Origin: an uncultured Spongiibacteraceae bacterium
GTDB lineage: Bacteria; Pseudomonadota; Gammaproteobacteria; Pseudomonadales; CAMLJR01
Length of the DNA stretch: 15,970 nt
Reading direction: 5' to 3'
Assembly: GCA_946480345.1 (NCBI GenBank)
Contig: CAMLJR010000060.1
Coordinates: forward strand, 1-15,970
In this document: one piece after another, positions 1-7,801 of the stretch
Layout: every line of letters starts with the position of its first letter
How positions within the stretch are numbered: the stretch's first letter is position 1
Notes under the pieces: model-generated
Seen by the model: only the letters and a program-made list of their open reading frames with translations
Told to the model about the DNA's origin: nothing
Databases searched by the model: none
Translations under genes and position numbers: made by a program

Positions 1-50
1 TCGAAATCCTTGGCCTATGTCCAAATTGTCAGGGGCGTCGCAATGAATAA
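1..50 (+). CDS. zur: Zur-like zinc uptake regulator, C-terminal end (partial)
   Basis: Only the last 15 codons are in the window. Read from base 3 they give EILGLCPNCQGRRNE followed by TAA at 48-50. The CxxC pair (CPNC) after a short hydrophobic strand resembles the C-terminus of Fur-family zinc regulators, which end in a GLCxxC motif forming part of the structural zinc site. The stop overlaps the znuC start by 8 nt, and zur-znuC-znuB is a known gene order in pseudomonads, which supports the call. Zur represses znu genes when zinc is plentiful. The DNA-binding domain lies outside the window, so the identification rests on the tail motif and the neighbours. Another Fur-family member is possible but less likely. 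Confidence 0.72.
   Translation, partial: EILGLCPNCQGRRNE
31..35 (+). promoter_or_regulatory. Ribosome binding site of znuC
   Basis: AGGGG lies 7 nt before the ATG at 43. It decides the znuC start in favour of ATG 43 over an in-frame TTG at 10, which would lie inside the zur tail and has no such site. Confidence 0.6.
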
Positions 51-792
51 GGCGCTGCTGACACTCGATCACATCTCGGTTCGCGGCGAACAAAAAGTCA
101 TTCTCGATCACGTTTCACTGACCCTGAACGAAAGCGAAATTGTCACCGTCATCGGCCCCAATGGTGCGGGTAAATCGACACTGCTGAAAATTGCACTCGG
201 TTTAATTGCCCCATCCAGCGGCAATGTGGTGCGGCGCGCCGGTCTCCGTATCGGTTACATGCCGCAGCGGCTGCACGTCGAGCCCGGATTGCCACTGACA
301 ACACTGCGTTTTTTGCAACTGGGTGGGGCGACAGCAGCAACGATCGCAACGGCACTCGATGAAGTCGATATGCGCGGCGTGGAAACAACGGCGCTACAAG
401 CATTGTCCGGCGGCGAGTTGCAGCGCGTACTGCTCGCGCGTGCATTATTGCGCAATCCCAATTTGCTGGTGCTCGATGAGCCTGCGCAAGGTGTAGATCT
501 AGCGGGTCAAACCGCGATGTACGATCTGATCGGGACGGTGCGCGAGCGTCATCGCTGTGGTGTGCTGATGGTGTCGCATGATCTGCATTGGGTGATGGCG
601 CAAACCGATCATGTGTTGTGCCTGAATCAGCACATTTGCTGTGAAGGCCACCCTCAGCATGTCGGCAGTGATCCCGCCTATCGGGCATTGTTCGGCGAGG
701 TTGGCGTACACGCGCTGGCTCCCTATCAACACCATCATAATCATCAGCACGATTTGCATGGCTGTGTACAAGGGGAGCAGCGCAATGCCTGA
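43..792 (+). CDS. znuC: Zinc ABC transporter ATP-binding protein ZnuC
   Basis: This is the cytoplasmic ATPase of the high-affinity zinc importer ZnuABC, which powers passage of zinc from periplasmic ZnuA through ZnuB. From ATG 43 the protein is 249 aa, close to the 251 aa of E. coli ZnuC. Visible motifs are Walker A GPNGAGKST at residues 38-46, the ABC signature LSGGE at 121-125, Walker B LLVLDEP with D145 and E146, and the H-loop histidine H179 (SHD). The C-terminus has a histidine-rich tail (HHHNHQH, about 230-236), which is typical of ZnuC and separates it from iron or manganese ATPases. It overlaps zur by 8 nt and znuB by 8 nt, so the three are probably co-transcribed and repressed by Zur. 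No znuA is in the window; in related genomes it often lies upstream and divergent, which cannot be seen here. Confidence 0.95.
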   Translation: MNKALLTLDHISVRGEQKVILDHVSLTLNESEIVTVIGPNGAGKSTLLKIALGLIAPSSGNVVRRAGLRIGYMPQRLHVEPGLPLTTLRFLQLGGATAATIATALDEVDMRGVETTALQALSGGELQRVLLARALLRNPNLLVLDEPAQGVDLAGQTAMYDLIGTVRERHRCGVLMVSHDLHWVMAQTDHVLCLNQHICCEGHPQHVGSDPAYRALFGEVGVHALAPYQHHHNHQHDLHGCVQGEQRNA

Positions 793-1573
793 TTTTTTGT
801 TGTACGCGCTTGCAGCCGGAGTATTAGTGGCAACCGTCGCCGCACCGCTGGGCACGCTCGTCGTGTGGCAACGACTCGCCTATTTCGGCGACACTCTCGC
901 GCACTCGGCATTGCTCGGCACTGCGTTGGGATTAATGCTGCACATCGATCCGTGGTGGACCGTATTCGGCGTCGCGATCATCGTCGGTGCTGTATTGGCG
1001 GCTCTGCAAAATCGGCCGCAATTGAGCGCGGATAGTTTGCTCGGCATTATTTCGCACGGCAGCCTCGCTCTCGGTTTGGTCGCTATCAGCTTCAGCGAAA
1101 ATCGTGTCGACCTTAACGCTTATTTATTTGGTGATTTGCTCGCGGTGACGCGCGAAGACTTAATACTGATGTTCGCGATTGCGATCGTCATCAGCGCGCT
1201 GTTGTTGCGTTACTGGAATCGTCTGCTCGCAATGACGGTGCATGCTGAACTCGCGATGGTGGAAGGCCTGCCCGTGGCGCGCCTGCGGTTACTGCAATTA
1301 ATTTTGCTCGCGCTGCTGGTTGCGGTGGCGATGAAAGTCGTCGGCGTATTATTAATTACCGCGTTGTTAATTATTCCAGCCAACATCGCGCGACCATGGG
1401 CGCGTACTCCGGAACAAATGGCTGTTCTCGCCATCGCTGCCGGCATCGTCTCGGTGATCGCAGGAATCGCCTTTTCGATCTGGCTCGACACGCCGACCGG
1501 CGCGTCGGTGGTGCTGGTCGCAGCACTCGCGTTCATCGTTTCGCTCGGCACGCGCAGCTGGAAAACAGCATGA
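785..1573 (+). CDS. znuB: Zinc ABC transporter permease ZnuB
   Basis: This is the inner-membrane permease of the zinc importer, family ABC-3. The 262 aa protein from ATG 785 matches the usual size (E. coli 261 aa). It is made of hydrophobic segments typical of the family: residues about 2-25, 50-75, 85-105, 125-150, 165-195, 215-240 and a last one reaching about 255. It carries the family-like stretches GDTLAHSALLGTALG and ADSLLGIISHGSLALG. A longer upstream frame exists but runs inside znuC. ATG 785 has AGGGGAG at 771-777 as ribosome site and overlaps the znuC stop by 8 nt, so translation is probably coupled. Its own stop overlaps the next gene's start (ATGA). Zinc rather than manganese or iron specificity is inferred from the neighbouring zur tail and the His-rich ZnuC. 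Confidence 0.93.
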   Translation: MPDFLLYALAAGVLVATVAAPLGTLVVWQRLAYFGDTLAHSALLGTALGLMLHIDPWWTVFGVAIIVGAVLAALQNRPQLSADSLLGIISHGSLALGLVAISFSENRVDLNAYLFGDLLAVTREDLILMFAIAIVISALLLRYWNRLLAMTVHAELAMVEGLPVARLRLLQLILLALLVAVAMKVVGVLLITALLIIPANIARPWARTPEQMAVLAIAAGIVSVIAGIAFSIWLDTPTGASVVLVAALAFIVSLGTRSWKTA

Positions 1574-2385
1574 GCGCGCGCGAATTTCATCTGACGATCG
1601 ATGGCGACAATATCACTGCTGTCGATGCATTGGCGGCGCTAACCGGCCTACCCAAAGGCCGTATAAAAGATGCATTGAATAAAGGCGCGGGCTGGTTGCG
1701 GAGCGGCCGCGCCGAAAAACGTTTGCGGCGTGCGACGCATATGCTGAAGCGCGGCGATCAGATTTCACTTTATTACGATGAAGAAGTCTTGCGACGCGAA
1801 ACATCGGCGCCTCAATTAATTGCCGATGAGCGCGAATACAGTATCTGGAATAAACCCGCGCAAATGCTCGCGCAGGGTACGCAATATGGTGATCACTGCT
1901 CGCTCTTGCGTTGGTGCGAAAAATATTTTTCGCCCGCGCGCAAATGTTTTTTGGTTCATCGCCTCGATCGAGAAGCCGAAGGTTTGATGTTGATAGCGCA
2001 TACATCGAAAGCGGCTGCAGCATTTTCCGCGCTATGGCAGAAACGCGATATCGAAAAGAAATACAGTGTCATCGTCGAAGGTATGGCGGGGGCAATCGGT
2101 CATTCGCAACGCATTGAATCCGAACTCGACGGCAAACCAAGTATTAGCGAATTCACTGTTATCGGCTGCGATAGCGCAACGCGTCGCAGCGTATTGGCGA
2201 TGACATTAATTACTGGCAGAAAGCATCAGATTCGCCGCCATCTCGCGAGTATCGGTTTACCGGTAGTTGGCGATTATCGTTATGGCCGCGGCGGCGATGC
2301 GCTCGCATTGCGTGCCATCGCGCTGCAATTCGATTGTCCTATCGACAAACGACGAAAATCATTTTCGATCGAACCGTATCGCTAA
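1570..2385 (+). CDS. RluA-family RNA pseudouridine synthase
   Basis: The 271 aa protein probably isomerises a uridine in rRNA or tRNA to pseudouridine. The catalytic motif is HRLDREAEGL with the expected aspartate at D133. The family C-terminal motif TGRKHQIRRHL is at 215-225, followed by PVVGDYRYG at 231-239. Residues about 15-70 are basic and look like an S4-type RNA-binding domain (LPKGRIKDAL, then LKRGDQI). The start is ATG 1570, overlapping the znuB stop as ATGA; an upstream in-frame extension would lie within znuB and is rejected. The family is clear, but the target site is not: RluA, RluC, RluD and TruC cannot be told apart by eye, so no symbol is given. Being coupled to znuB, it may share Zur control, which would be unusual for an RNA-modifying enzyme. 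Confidence 0.9.
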   Translation: MSAREFHLTIDGDNITAVDALAALTGLPKGRIKDALNKGAGWLRSGRAEKRLRRATHMLKRGDQISLYYDEEVLRRETSAPQLIADEREYSIWNKPAQMLAQGTQYGDHCSLLRWCEKYFSPARKCFLVHRLDREAEGLMLIAHTSKAAAAFSALWQKRDIEKKYSVIVEGMAGAIGHSQRIESELDGKPSISEFTVIGCDSATRRSVLAMTLITGRKHQIRRHLASIGLPVVGDYRYGRGGDALALRAIALQFDCPIDKRRKSFSIEPYR

Positions 2386-2419
2386 ATGTTATCGAGTGGT
2401 GATATTCGAACTGGTGGAA

Positions 2420-3091
2420 TTATTCGTGCGTGACGCGAATGGACTGGTAGTTCTGCACTAATTTTTCAACACCATGCGGAGCTTTGAAAAAACCGACGTA
2501 GTGGCCATTTGGGTTGATGATGGCGATGCTGCCACTATGATCAATTTGATAGTTGTCACCGCCATTCGGCACTTTGCGAAACGGAATGTTTAACGATGTC
2601 GCGAATTGCTGCAATGCGAGAAACTCGCCAGTAACACCTCTGAACTGCGGATTGAAATAACGCACATATTGCCGCAGCTTTTCCGGTGTATCGCGAGCGG
2701 GATCGACGCTTACCATCACGATTTGCGTGCCCTTCGCATACTCGGGTTCAAGCTTGCTGTAGAACTGACTCAGCGATGCCATCGTCGTCGGACAAATATC
2801 CGGGCAATAGGTGTACCCGAAAAATAACAGGGTCCATTTGTGTTGCAGCGATGCGATCGTAAATGGCTGATTCTCGTCATCCACTAACGCAAATTCACCT
2901 AAATCTCGCGGCTGCTCGAACATATAAGCGTTGTTGGCACGCAACGCCGCATCGCTAAGCGGACGTGGCTTGATCATCGTATAAACGAAGCTGCCGACAA
3001 TTAAAAAAATAACGATGCAGAGAAAAATAACCGTTGTTTTTATGCCTCGCCGATTTTTGTCGGCGCCACGGATCGGTTGCGGTTGATTCAT
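2420..3091 (-). CDS. SCO1/SenC copper chaperone for cytochrome oxidase
   Basis: This is a membrane-anchored periplasmic thioredoxin-fold protein of 223 aa that helps metallate or reduce the CuA site of oxidase subunit II. One transmembrane anchor lies at about residues 18-40. The copper-binding motif is CPDIC (C96 and C100) after FFGYTY, and the third ligand is H185 in the DHSG motif. SVDPARDTPEKL at 128-139 is also typical of the family. The start codon shares one base with the ctaB stop (TGATG). It is the last gene of the minus-strand run SURF1, CxxxC protein, ctaA, ctaB, sco, as in Pseudomonas. It converges with the pseudouridine synthase gene across a 34 nt gap in which I see no strong terminator hairpin. 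Confidence 0.94.
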   Translation of the reverse strand: MNQPQPIRGADKNRRGIKTTVIFLCIVIFLIVGSFVYTMIKPRPLSDAALRANNAYMFEQPRDLGEFALVDDENQPFTIASLQHKWTLLFFGYTYCPDICPTTMASLSQFYSKLEPEYAKGTQIVMVSVDPARDTPEKLRQYVRYFNPQFRGVTGEFLALQQFATSLNIPFRKVPNGGDNYQIDHSGSIAIINPNGHYVGFFKAPHGVEKLVQNYQSIRVTHE

Positions 3092-4014
3092 CAGCGTTGC
3101 ATCTCAAACATCAATTGCGCGGGATACAAATAGTGATCGAGCAACATGATGACGAATAGCGCCATCAGATAAACAATCGAATAGCGAAACGTTTGCATCG
3201 CCGCATCCGGATTTTTTCCGATCAGCATGACGATGGCCCAATACAGAAAACCGATACCCAAAGCGATCGCGCCGATCAGATATAGCGGACCGCTCATATG
3301 TGTCGCATAGGGCATTAGCGTGACGGCAAATAAAATCAGCGTGTATAGCAATGTATGGATCTTGGTGTAGCGAATGCCGTGCGTGACCGGCAGCATTGGA
3401 ATATCGGCCTTTGCATAATCGTCGCGCCGATGTACGGCCAGCGCCCAGAAATGCGGCGGCGTCCACGCAAAAATAATCAGCACCAGCAATAAACCATGAC
3501 CATCGATCGAACCTGTCACTGCAGTCCAGCCGAGCAGCGGGGGTGCCGCACCGGCTAATCCACCAATGACAATATTTTGCGGCGTCGCGCGCTTAAGCCA
3601 CATCGTGTACACCACCGCATAACCGAGCAGCGAGGCAAGCGTGAGCCATGCGGTTAATTGATTGATCAGCAAAATCAGCATCGCCATGCCGGCAATGCCG
3701 AGAATCAACGCGAATACGATGGCGTGCGCCGTATCCACACGACCCTGCGCAACCGGGCGATTATGTGTGCGCGCCATGATCAGATCGATGCGACGATCGA
3801 CGAGGTGATTAACCGCAGCGGCGGAGCTTGCACACAGTGCAATGCCGAGATTGCCGAATAACAATATCTGCCACGGCACCATGCCAGGCGTTGCCATGAA
3901 CATGCCGATAACTGAGGTCAACAGCATTAACAGCACAACACGCGGCTTGCACAGTTCGTAGTAATCGCGCCAAGTCGCTGATGTCGCAAGCGCGGGGGTG
4001 GCGGATTTCGCCAT
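3091..4014 (-). CDS. ctaB: Protoheme IX farnesyltransferase (heme O synthase)
   Basis: This UbiA-superfamily membrane prenyltransferase (also called cyoE) adds a farnesyl group to heme B to make heme O, the substrate of CtaA. The 307 aa product has the first aspartate-rich motif NHLVDRRID (N69, D73, D77) followed by ARTHNRP, and the second conserved loop [14 protein letters not shown]. Multiple membrane helices are evident, as in the family (usually about 290-310 aa). Start ATG 4014 has an AGAGAG-like ribosome site in the 12 nt gap after ctaA. Linkage to ctaA and the aa3 oxidase genes favours the name ctaB over cyoE. It lies in the heme A and copper assembly operon. Confidence 0.95.
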   Translation of the reverse strand: MAKSATPALATSATWRDYYELCKPRVVLLMLLTSVIGMFMATPGMVPWQILLFGNLGIALCASSAAAVNHLVDRRIDLIMARTHNRPVAQGRVDTAHAIVFALILGIAGMAMLILLINQLTAWLTLASLLGYAVVYTMWLKRATPQNIVIGGLAGAAPPLLGWTAVTGSIDGHGLLLVLIIFAWTPPHFWALAVHRRDDYAKADIPMLPVTHGIRYTKIHTLLYTLILFAVTLMPYATHMSGPLYLIGAIALGIGFLYWAIVMLIGKNPDAAMQTFRYSIVYLMALFVIMLLDHYLYPAQLMFEMQR

Positions 4015-4026
4015 GGGAATCTCTCT

Positions 4027-5064
4027 TTATATCGGTTGCGCGGTGAACACGCGGTGATTGAGCGTGATCAGGGCCAGCAATAGTAACGCACCGGTCAAGT
4101 TGTGCGCGACCGCGACCGCGAGCGGAAAATCGAGCACCACATTAGCGATACCAAGCGCGAGCTGCACGACGAGCAGCGCGAGCACAACCAAGGCGATGCG
4201 GCGCGTTTCGGGCAAGGCGACCTGCGCAAATAATTTCCAAATCAGAACGCCGAGATAAAGCGTCACCGCGATTGCGCCGATACGATGTGAAAAATGAATG
4301 GCGGTGCGAGCCGCATTATCCATGACACCGCCGAGATAATTCGGGCCGATATGCTGAAGTAAATTGAAGCCGCTGGAAAAATCCATATCCGGCAACCACT
4401 GCTGATGGCATGTGGGAAAATCCGGGCACGCAAGCGCCGCATAATTCGATGTGGTCCAACCGCCCAGACTGATTTGCGCCACCACGATAACGAGTCCCAG
4501 CAATGCCCATCCGCGCAACCCGAGCACACGCCCAAGATCGCGATCTGCTAACCGCCAACATTCGTTATTCAACCGCAGCGTTAATAGCCATAACAGGCTC
4601 AGCATCGTAAAACCGCCGAGCAGATGCAGCGTGACAATTTGTGGCCACAGCTTCAGTGTCACCGTCCACATGCCGAATAATGCTTGCAGAATAATGAATA
4701 GAAAAATAAAGATCGGCAGCTTGAACGGTTGTGCGGGTCGATGGCGGTGTTTAAACGCCAACACTACCAGCGACAATGTCAGTATCACCAATGCCCCTGC
4801 AAAATAGCGATGCACCATCTCCGGCCAGGTTTTATCGAGCTGCACCGGCATGTCCGGCCATAATTCGTTTGCGCGTTCGATTTCATGATCGGCTTGCGGC
4901 GCCCATACATGCCCATAGCAACCTGGCCAGTCGGGGCAGCCGAGGCCCGCGTGTGTGAGCCGAGTGAAAGCGCCGAGCCCCACCACGACAACGGCCAGCA
5001 GCGTTGCAATCAATGCCAGCGAAAAACCCTGCTTACGATTTTCAGAGCGGTTGAAAAACGCCAT
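4027..5064 (-). CDS. ctaA: Heme A synthase (COX15/CtaA)
   Basis: This integral membrane enzyme oxidises the C8 methyl of heme O to a formyl group, giving heme A for cytochrome aa3. It is 345 aa with about eight hydrophobic helices arranged as two similar four-helix halves. The paired histidines expected to bind the two hemes are visible: H85 (VHRYFAG) and H147 (LHLLGG) in the first half, H260 (HFSHRIGA) and H321 (AHNLTGALL) in the second. Each half also has a cysteine pair in an external loop, CPDWPGC (43-49) and CPDFPTC (213-219), as in CtaA proteins with a redox-active or structural disulfide. The start shares one base with the preceding stop (TAATG), so translation is coupled to the CxxxC protein. 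Confidence 0.95.
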   Translation of the reverse strand: MAFFNRSENRKQGFSLALIATLLAVVVVGLGAFTRLTHAGLGCPDWPGCYGHVWAPQADHEIERANELWPDMPVQLDKTWPEMVHRYFAGALVILTLSLVVLAFKHRHRPAQPFKLPIFIFLFIILQALFGMWTVTLKLWPQIVTLHLLGGFTMLSLLWLLTLRLNNECWRLADRDLGRVLGLRGWALLGLVIVVAQISLGGWTTSNYAALACPDFPTCHQQWLPDMDFSSGFNLLQHIGPNYLGGVMDNAARTAIHFSHRIGAIAVTLYLGVLIWKLFAQVALPETRRIALVVLALLVVQLALGIANVVLDFPLAVAVAHNLTGALLLLALITLNHRVFTAQPI

Positions 5065-5711
5065 TAATTACCTTCCTGCTCCGACGAATTCGAAATCAAA
5101 AACTTCAAATCTTTAATCACCGCTTTGTAATCGTGTTCCGGCTGGTAATACATCATCAACCAGCCGTTCGGATCGATTAGCAAATACTGATGATTTGCCG
5201 CCGGATTCAAATCGATGCGCGCAAAATAATTCGAATAATCCGCGGAGCTCGTATTGAGCACGACCAAATTGGGATGTTCCTGTAATAGCTTTTCGAATTT
5301 CGCATCAAGCGGAAACTGCGACGTCAGCAAATAACGGCGCGCACGCTCGGTATGTTTGCCAAGCGCGATATGAATTTGCCGGGTTTGATACAACGTCTGT
5401 TCGCATTGCGCATCGCAATGTCCATTCACCGGAATCACGATACTCCACAGCTTCGGCTGCTTCGCATAATCGAACGTCGACCCGTCGGCGTTGCGCAACG
5501 GCAATTCGGCGATCGGTTGCGGCGGCTTGATGAGCACACCGTTATTTTTTGTTCCGAGCAGCCCCGGTAAATCGACTTGTCCCGACACCGCCGCACGGAA
5601 CAACAGCGTCGAGGCGAGTATCACGAGAATCAAAGAGCCGAAAATGATTGCCGGCACATATCGATTGCGTTTCGGTTGAGCGCCCGTTGGCGATCCCACT
5701 TCGTTAGTCAT
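5064..5711 (-). CDS. Membrane-anchored thioredoxin-fold-like protein with CxxxC, cytochrome oxidase assembly locus
   Basis: Function is not known for certain. The 215 aa protein has a charged N-terminus, one transmembrane anchor at about 20-38 and a periplasmic domain. It carries a CxxxC motif, C99-D-A-Q-C103, after a predicted strand (WSIVIPVNGH), with a histidine at H174 just before LLIDPNG. This layout parallels the Sco protein of the same operon (CPDIC, then DHSG, then IINPNG), although the histidine is two residues off register. It sits between SURF1 and ctaA, where pseudomonads have an uncharacterised protein of the same type (PA0111 position). Its start overlaps the SURF1 stop by 8 nt and its stop overlaps ctaA by 1 nt. 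I infer a redox or copper role in oxidase assembly. It could also be a thiol reductase partner for the CtaA cysteines. Confidence 0.75.
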   Translation of the reverse strand: MTNEVGSPTGAQPKRNRYVPAIIFGSLILVILASTLLFRAAVSGQVDLPGLLGTKNNGVLIKPPQPIAELPLRNADGSTFDYAKQPKLWSIVIPVNGHCDAQCEQTLYQTRQIHIALGKHTERARRYLLTSQFPLDAKFEKLLQEHPNLVVLNTSSADYSNYFARIDLNPAANHQYLLIDPNGWLMMYYQPEHDYKAVIKDLKFLISNSSEQEGN

Positions 5712-6435
5712 CAGTTCGTTTACTCCGGATCAACTGCCAGAGATTGCTGCTCAGCAGCAACCACATCATGGTTAACGTCAACGCCATCGCGAACCATGTG
5801 ACCGCGTAGGCGATGTGTCGTTCGGGACCGAAGCCGATATTGAACATCGGCCATTCGGCGCGATAGGCCCCCGGACTATTTTGGTCGAGCCGAATGACGA
5901 AAGGAATCAATTCGGCTCCAAGCTGAGTCTGCAACGCGTCGATCTGCAAATTCTGAATCAATTGCGGCCACACCGATTCGCTGGTTGTTGCTACAAAATG
6001 TATTCGCGTCGTATCGCGATAAACGGTTCCGCTGATTTTTACATCGCCCTCTATCGGCGCGATGACAGGGCGCTGCAAACGCGATGGATCGCCTTCGATC
6101 CAGCCACGATTAACGAGTACGGCTTTATCGACACCACGCGCCTGAAAGGGCGTAATGATTTCGTACCCAAACCGCCCCTGCGAAATGCGATTGTCGAGCA
6201 GAAAGCTATGCGCATTATCGAAACGCCCCAGCGCGGTCACGCGTGCATACATCGGCGCGTCGTTAAGCTGCGAAAGCTCGACCGGAGCGGAATCTCCACT
6301 CGACTCTAATGCCGTAATTGCAGCGCGCTTTTGTTCCGCACGCTGTAATTGCCAATTACCCAATGCCAGAAACAACGCGAGAAACAGCGCCGTAAAAACG
6401 GTGAGCGGTGCATTTATTTTCCACTGCAAAGTCAT
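5704..6435 (-). CDS. SURF1-family cytochrome oxidase assembly protein
   Basis: SURF1 proteins are inner-membrane factors that help insert heme A into oxidase subunit I. The product is 243 aa from ATG 6435. It shows the two-helix topology of the family: helix 1 at about 11-28 ending in GNWQLQRAEQK, a large periplasmic domain with VLVNRGW (106-112), and helix 2 at about 208-229 preceded by RHIAYAVTW. The start is uncertain: an in-frame GTG at 6450 would add MPILP, and neither site has a clear ribosome-binding sequence. Upstream lies a 96 nt gap and then the oppositely directed DUF2909 gene, so this may be the first gene of the assembly operon with its own promoter. The stop overlaps the next gene by 8 nt. 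Confidence 0.92.
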   Translation of the reverse strand: MTLQWKINAPLTVFTALFLALFLALGNWQLQRAEQKRAAITALESSGDSAPVELSQLNDAPMYARVTALGRFDNAHSFLLDNRISQGRFGYEIITPFQARGVDKAVLVNRGWIEGDPSRLQRPVIAPIEGDVKISGTVYRDTTRIHFVATTSESVWPQLIQNLQIDALQTQLGAELIPFVIRLDQNSPGAYRAEWPMFNIGFGPERHIAYAVTWFAMALTLTMMWLLLSSNLWQLIRSKRTDD

Positions 6436-6494
6436 CGGCAATATCGGCACAGCATCAGGTTAAGTAACGAATCAGATCAGGCGAGACGTTTGTG

Positions 6495-6500
6495 TATACT
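6495..6500 (+). promoter_or_regulatory. Possible -10 box for the DUF2909 gene
   Basis: TATACT matches five of six bases of the sigma70 -10 consensus and lies 37 nt before ATG 6532, leaving room for a short leader with a GAGG ribosome site at 6520-6523. I do not see a good -35 at 16-18 nt, so this is tentative. Confidence 0.35.
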
Positions 6501-6531
6501 GCCGGCGTTACGCAAATCCGAGGTGCGTGTC

Positions 6532-6771
6532 ATGTGGCTTAAGGTCGTCATCATCGTGCTGTTCATTGCTCTATTGGTGAGCCTGTTCAGCGGTTTAGCA
6601 TTTCTATTGAAAGACCAAGGCACGACGTTTCGCACTTGGAATTCACTCACTGTGCGTTTGTGCCTGGCGGCGCTGCTGATGGGGTTTTTGATTTACGGAG
6701 TTTATACGGGACAGCTCGGATCGAGAGCACCGTGGGATGCGCAACGCGCTTCCCACGGATCGACGCAATAA
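6532..6771 (+). CDS. DUF2909 twin transmembrane protein
   Basis: This small membrane protein of 79 aa has two hydrophobic helices, at about 4-26 and 41-60, separated by a short polar loop (KDQGTTFRTWNS). The pattern VRLCLAALLMGFLIYGVYTGQL followed by APW (split here: helix 2, then G-Q-L, then A-P-W) is typical of DUF2909 proteins found in proteobacterial aa3 oxidase loci. The start is ATG 6532 with GAGG at 6520-6523, 8 nt upstream; a longer in-frame extension lacks support. It is the only plus-strand gene between 2420 and the right edge. It converges with ctaE, with just 3 nt between the stops, and diverges from SURF1. Its function is unknown; the conserved location suggests a role with the oxidase. 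Confidence 0.82.
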   Translation: MWLKVVIIVLFIALLVSLFSGLAFLLKDQGTTFRTWNSLTVRLCLAALLMGFLIYGVYTGQLGSRAPWDAQRASHGSTQ

Positions 6772-6774
6772 CTC

Positions 6775-7743
6775 TTACAGGATATATACGAACAGGAACA
6801 AGCCCACCCACACCACATCGACGAAGTGCCAGTACCACGAGGCTGCTTCGAATCCGAATTGATCGTCAGCACTAAAATGACCTGCGACGCTAGCGCGCAG
6901 GAACTGCACTAAAAGAATCGTCGCGCCCATGATCACGTGAAAACCGTGAAAACCCGTCAGCATGAAGAACGTGGTGCCGTAAATACCGGATTTCAGCGTC
7001 AGCCCTAACTCGACAAAGGCTTCGTGGTATTCACGGTATTGCAAGAACACGAAAATAAATCCGAGCAGTACCGTCACGCCGAGCCAGAACTTCAATTGGC
7101 CACGATTGTTATTCTTGATGCCCATGTGCGCGAGGTGCACGGTGAAGCTCGACGATAACAGTACGATCGTGTTCCAGAGCGGCAACCAATGGAACATTTT
7201 GTCCCAACCGGGGAACGACAAGTTTTCGTGCGGACCGCTGAATGTGCCGTTATTCGCCATGTATTGCTTCGCGACACCAACAGCTTGCTGTGGTGTTTCC
7301 ATCATCGGCCATTGATATTTGAAATCGCCCCACAACAGGTAATTCATCGAGTTCGCGCCTTCGCTGCCAAGCCATGGGCCCGACAGAACGCGCACATAAA
7401 ACAGCGCGCCGAAAAATGCGAAGAAGAACATGACTTCCGAGAAAATAAACCACTGCATACCGATCACATATGAGCGCTTTAATTGCGCGCTGTTCATGCC
7501 GGCTCGGTTTTCTAAAATGGTGGTGCGGAACCACGCGAAAAGCGTGGCAATGAATAATGTCAGTCCGGCAAATAAGATGAACCCGGAGTTGGTTTCGGTA
7601 CCTGCCGGCAGATGGGTATCCATAATGACTTTGGCCCCACCGAACACCGACAGGAATAATCCTGCTGCAGCACAAATCGCCAGCTTGCTCTGGTCGGGAA
7701 CGTAGTAATGCTCGTGTCCCGAAGTATTGCCATGACTTGCCAT
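6775..7743 (-). CDS. ctaE: Cytochrome c oxidase subunit III
   Basis: This is subunit III of the aa3-type oxidase, an integral membrane protein that stabilises subunit I and proton uptake but binds no redox metal. It is 322 aa with about seven helices. Family marks include the acidic membrane segment WFIFSEVMFFFAFFGALFY, GFHGFHVIMG, and the C-terminal WYWHFVDVVWVGLF. The loop between the third and fourth helices (about residues 133-190) is long, so the protein is larger than the roughly 260-295 aa of many homologues. ATG 7743 has a GGAG ribosome site about 9 nt upstream. It follows ctaG after 58 nt. I see no DUF2970-type small gene in that gap, unlike the arrangement known in some betaproteobacteria. 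Confidence 0.96.
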   Translation of the reverse strand: MASHGNTSGHEHYYVPDQSKLAICAAAGLFLSVFGGAKVIMDTHLPAGTETNSGFILFAGLTLFIATLFAWFRTTILENRAGMNSAQLKRSYVIGMQWFIFSEVMFFFAFFGALFYVRVLSGPWLGSEGANSMNYLLWGDFKYQWPMMETPQQAVGVAKQYMANNGTFSGPHENLSFPGWDKMFHWLPLWNTIVLLSSSFTVHLAHMGIKNNNRGQLKFWLGVTVLLGFIFVFLQYREYHEAFVELGLTLKSGIYGTTFFMLTGFHGFHVIMGATILLVQFLRASVAGHFSADDQFGFEAASWYWHFVDVVWVGLFLFVYIL

Positions 7744-7801
7744 GCTATGTGTCTCCGCTCTTTTGCTCCGGCTATGCCGTCGCAGATCGTTTTTCTAAAC
7801 G

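Noticed and set aside
149..688. 179-codon minus-strand frame opposite znuC
   Set aside because: Antisense shadow of a clear ABC ATPase, with low-complexity Arg/His/Ala content.
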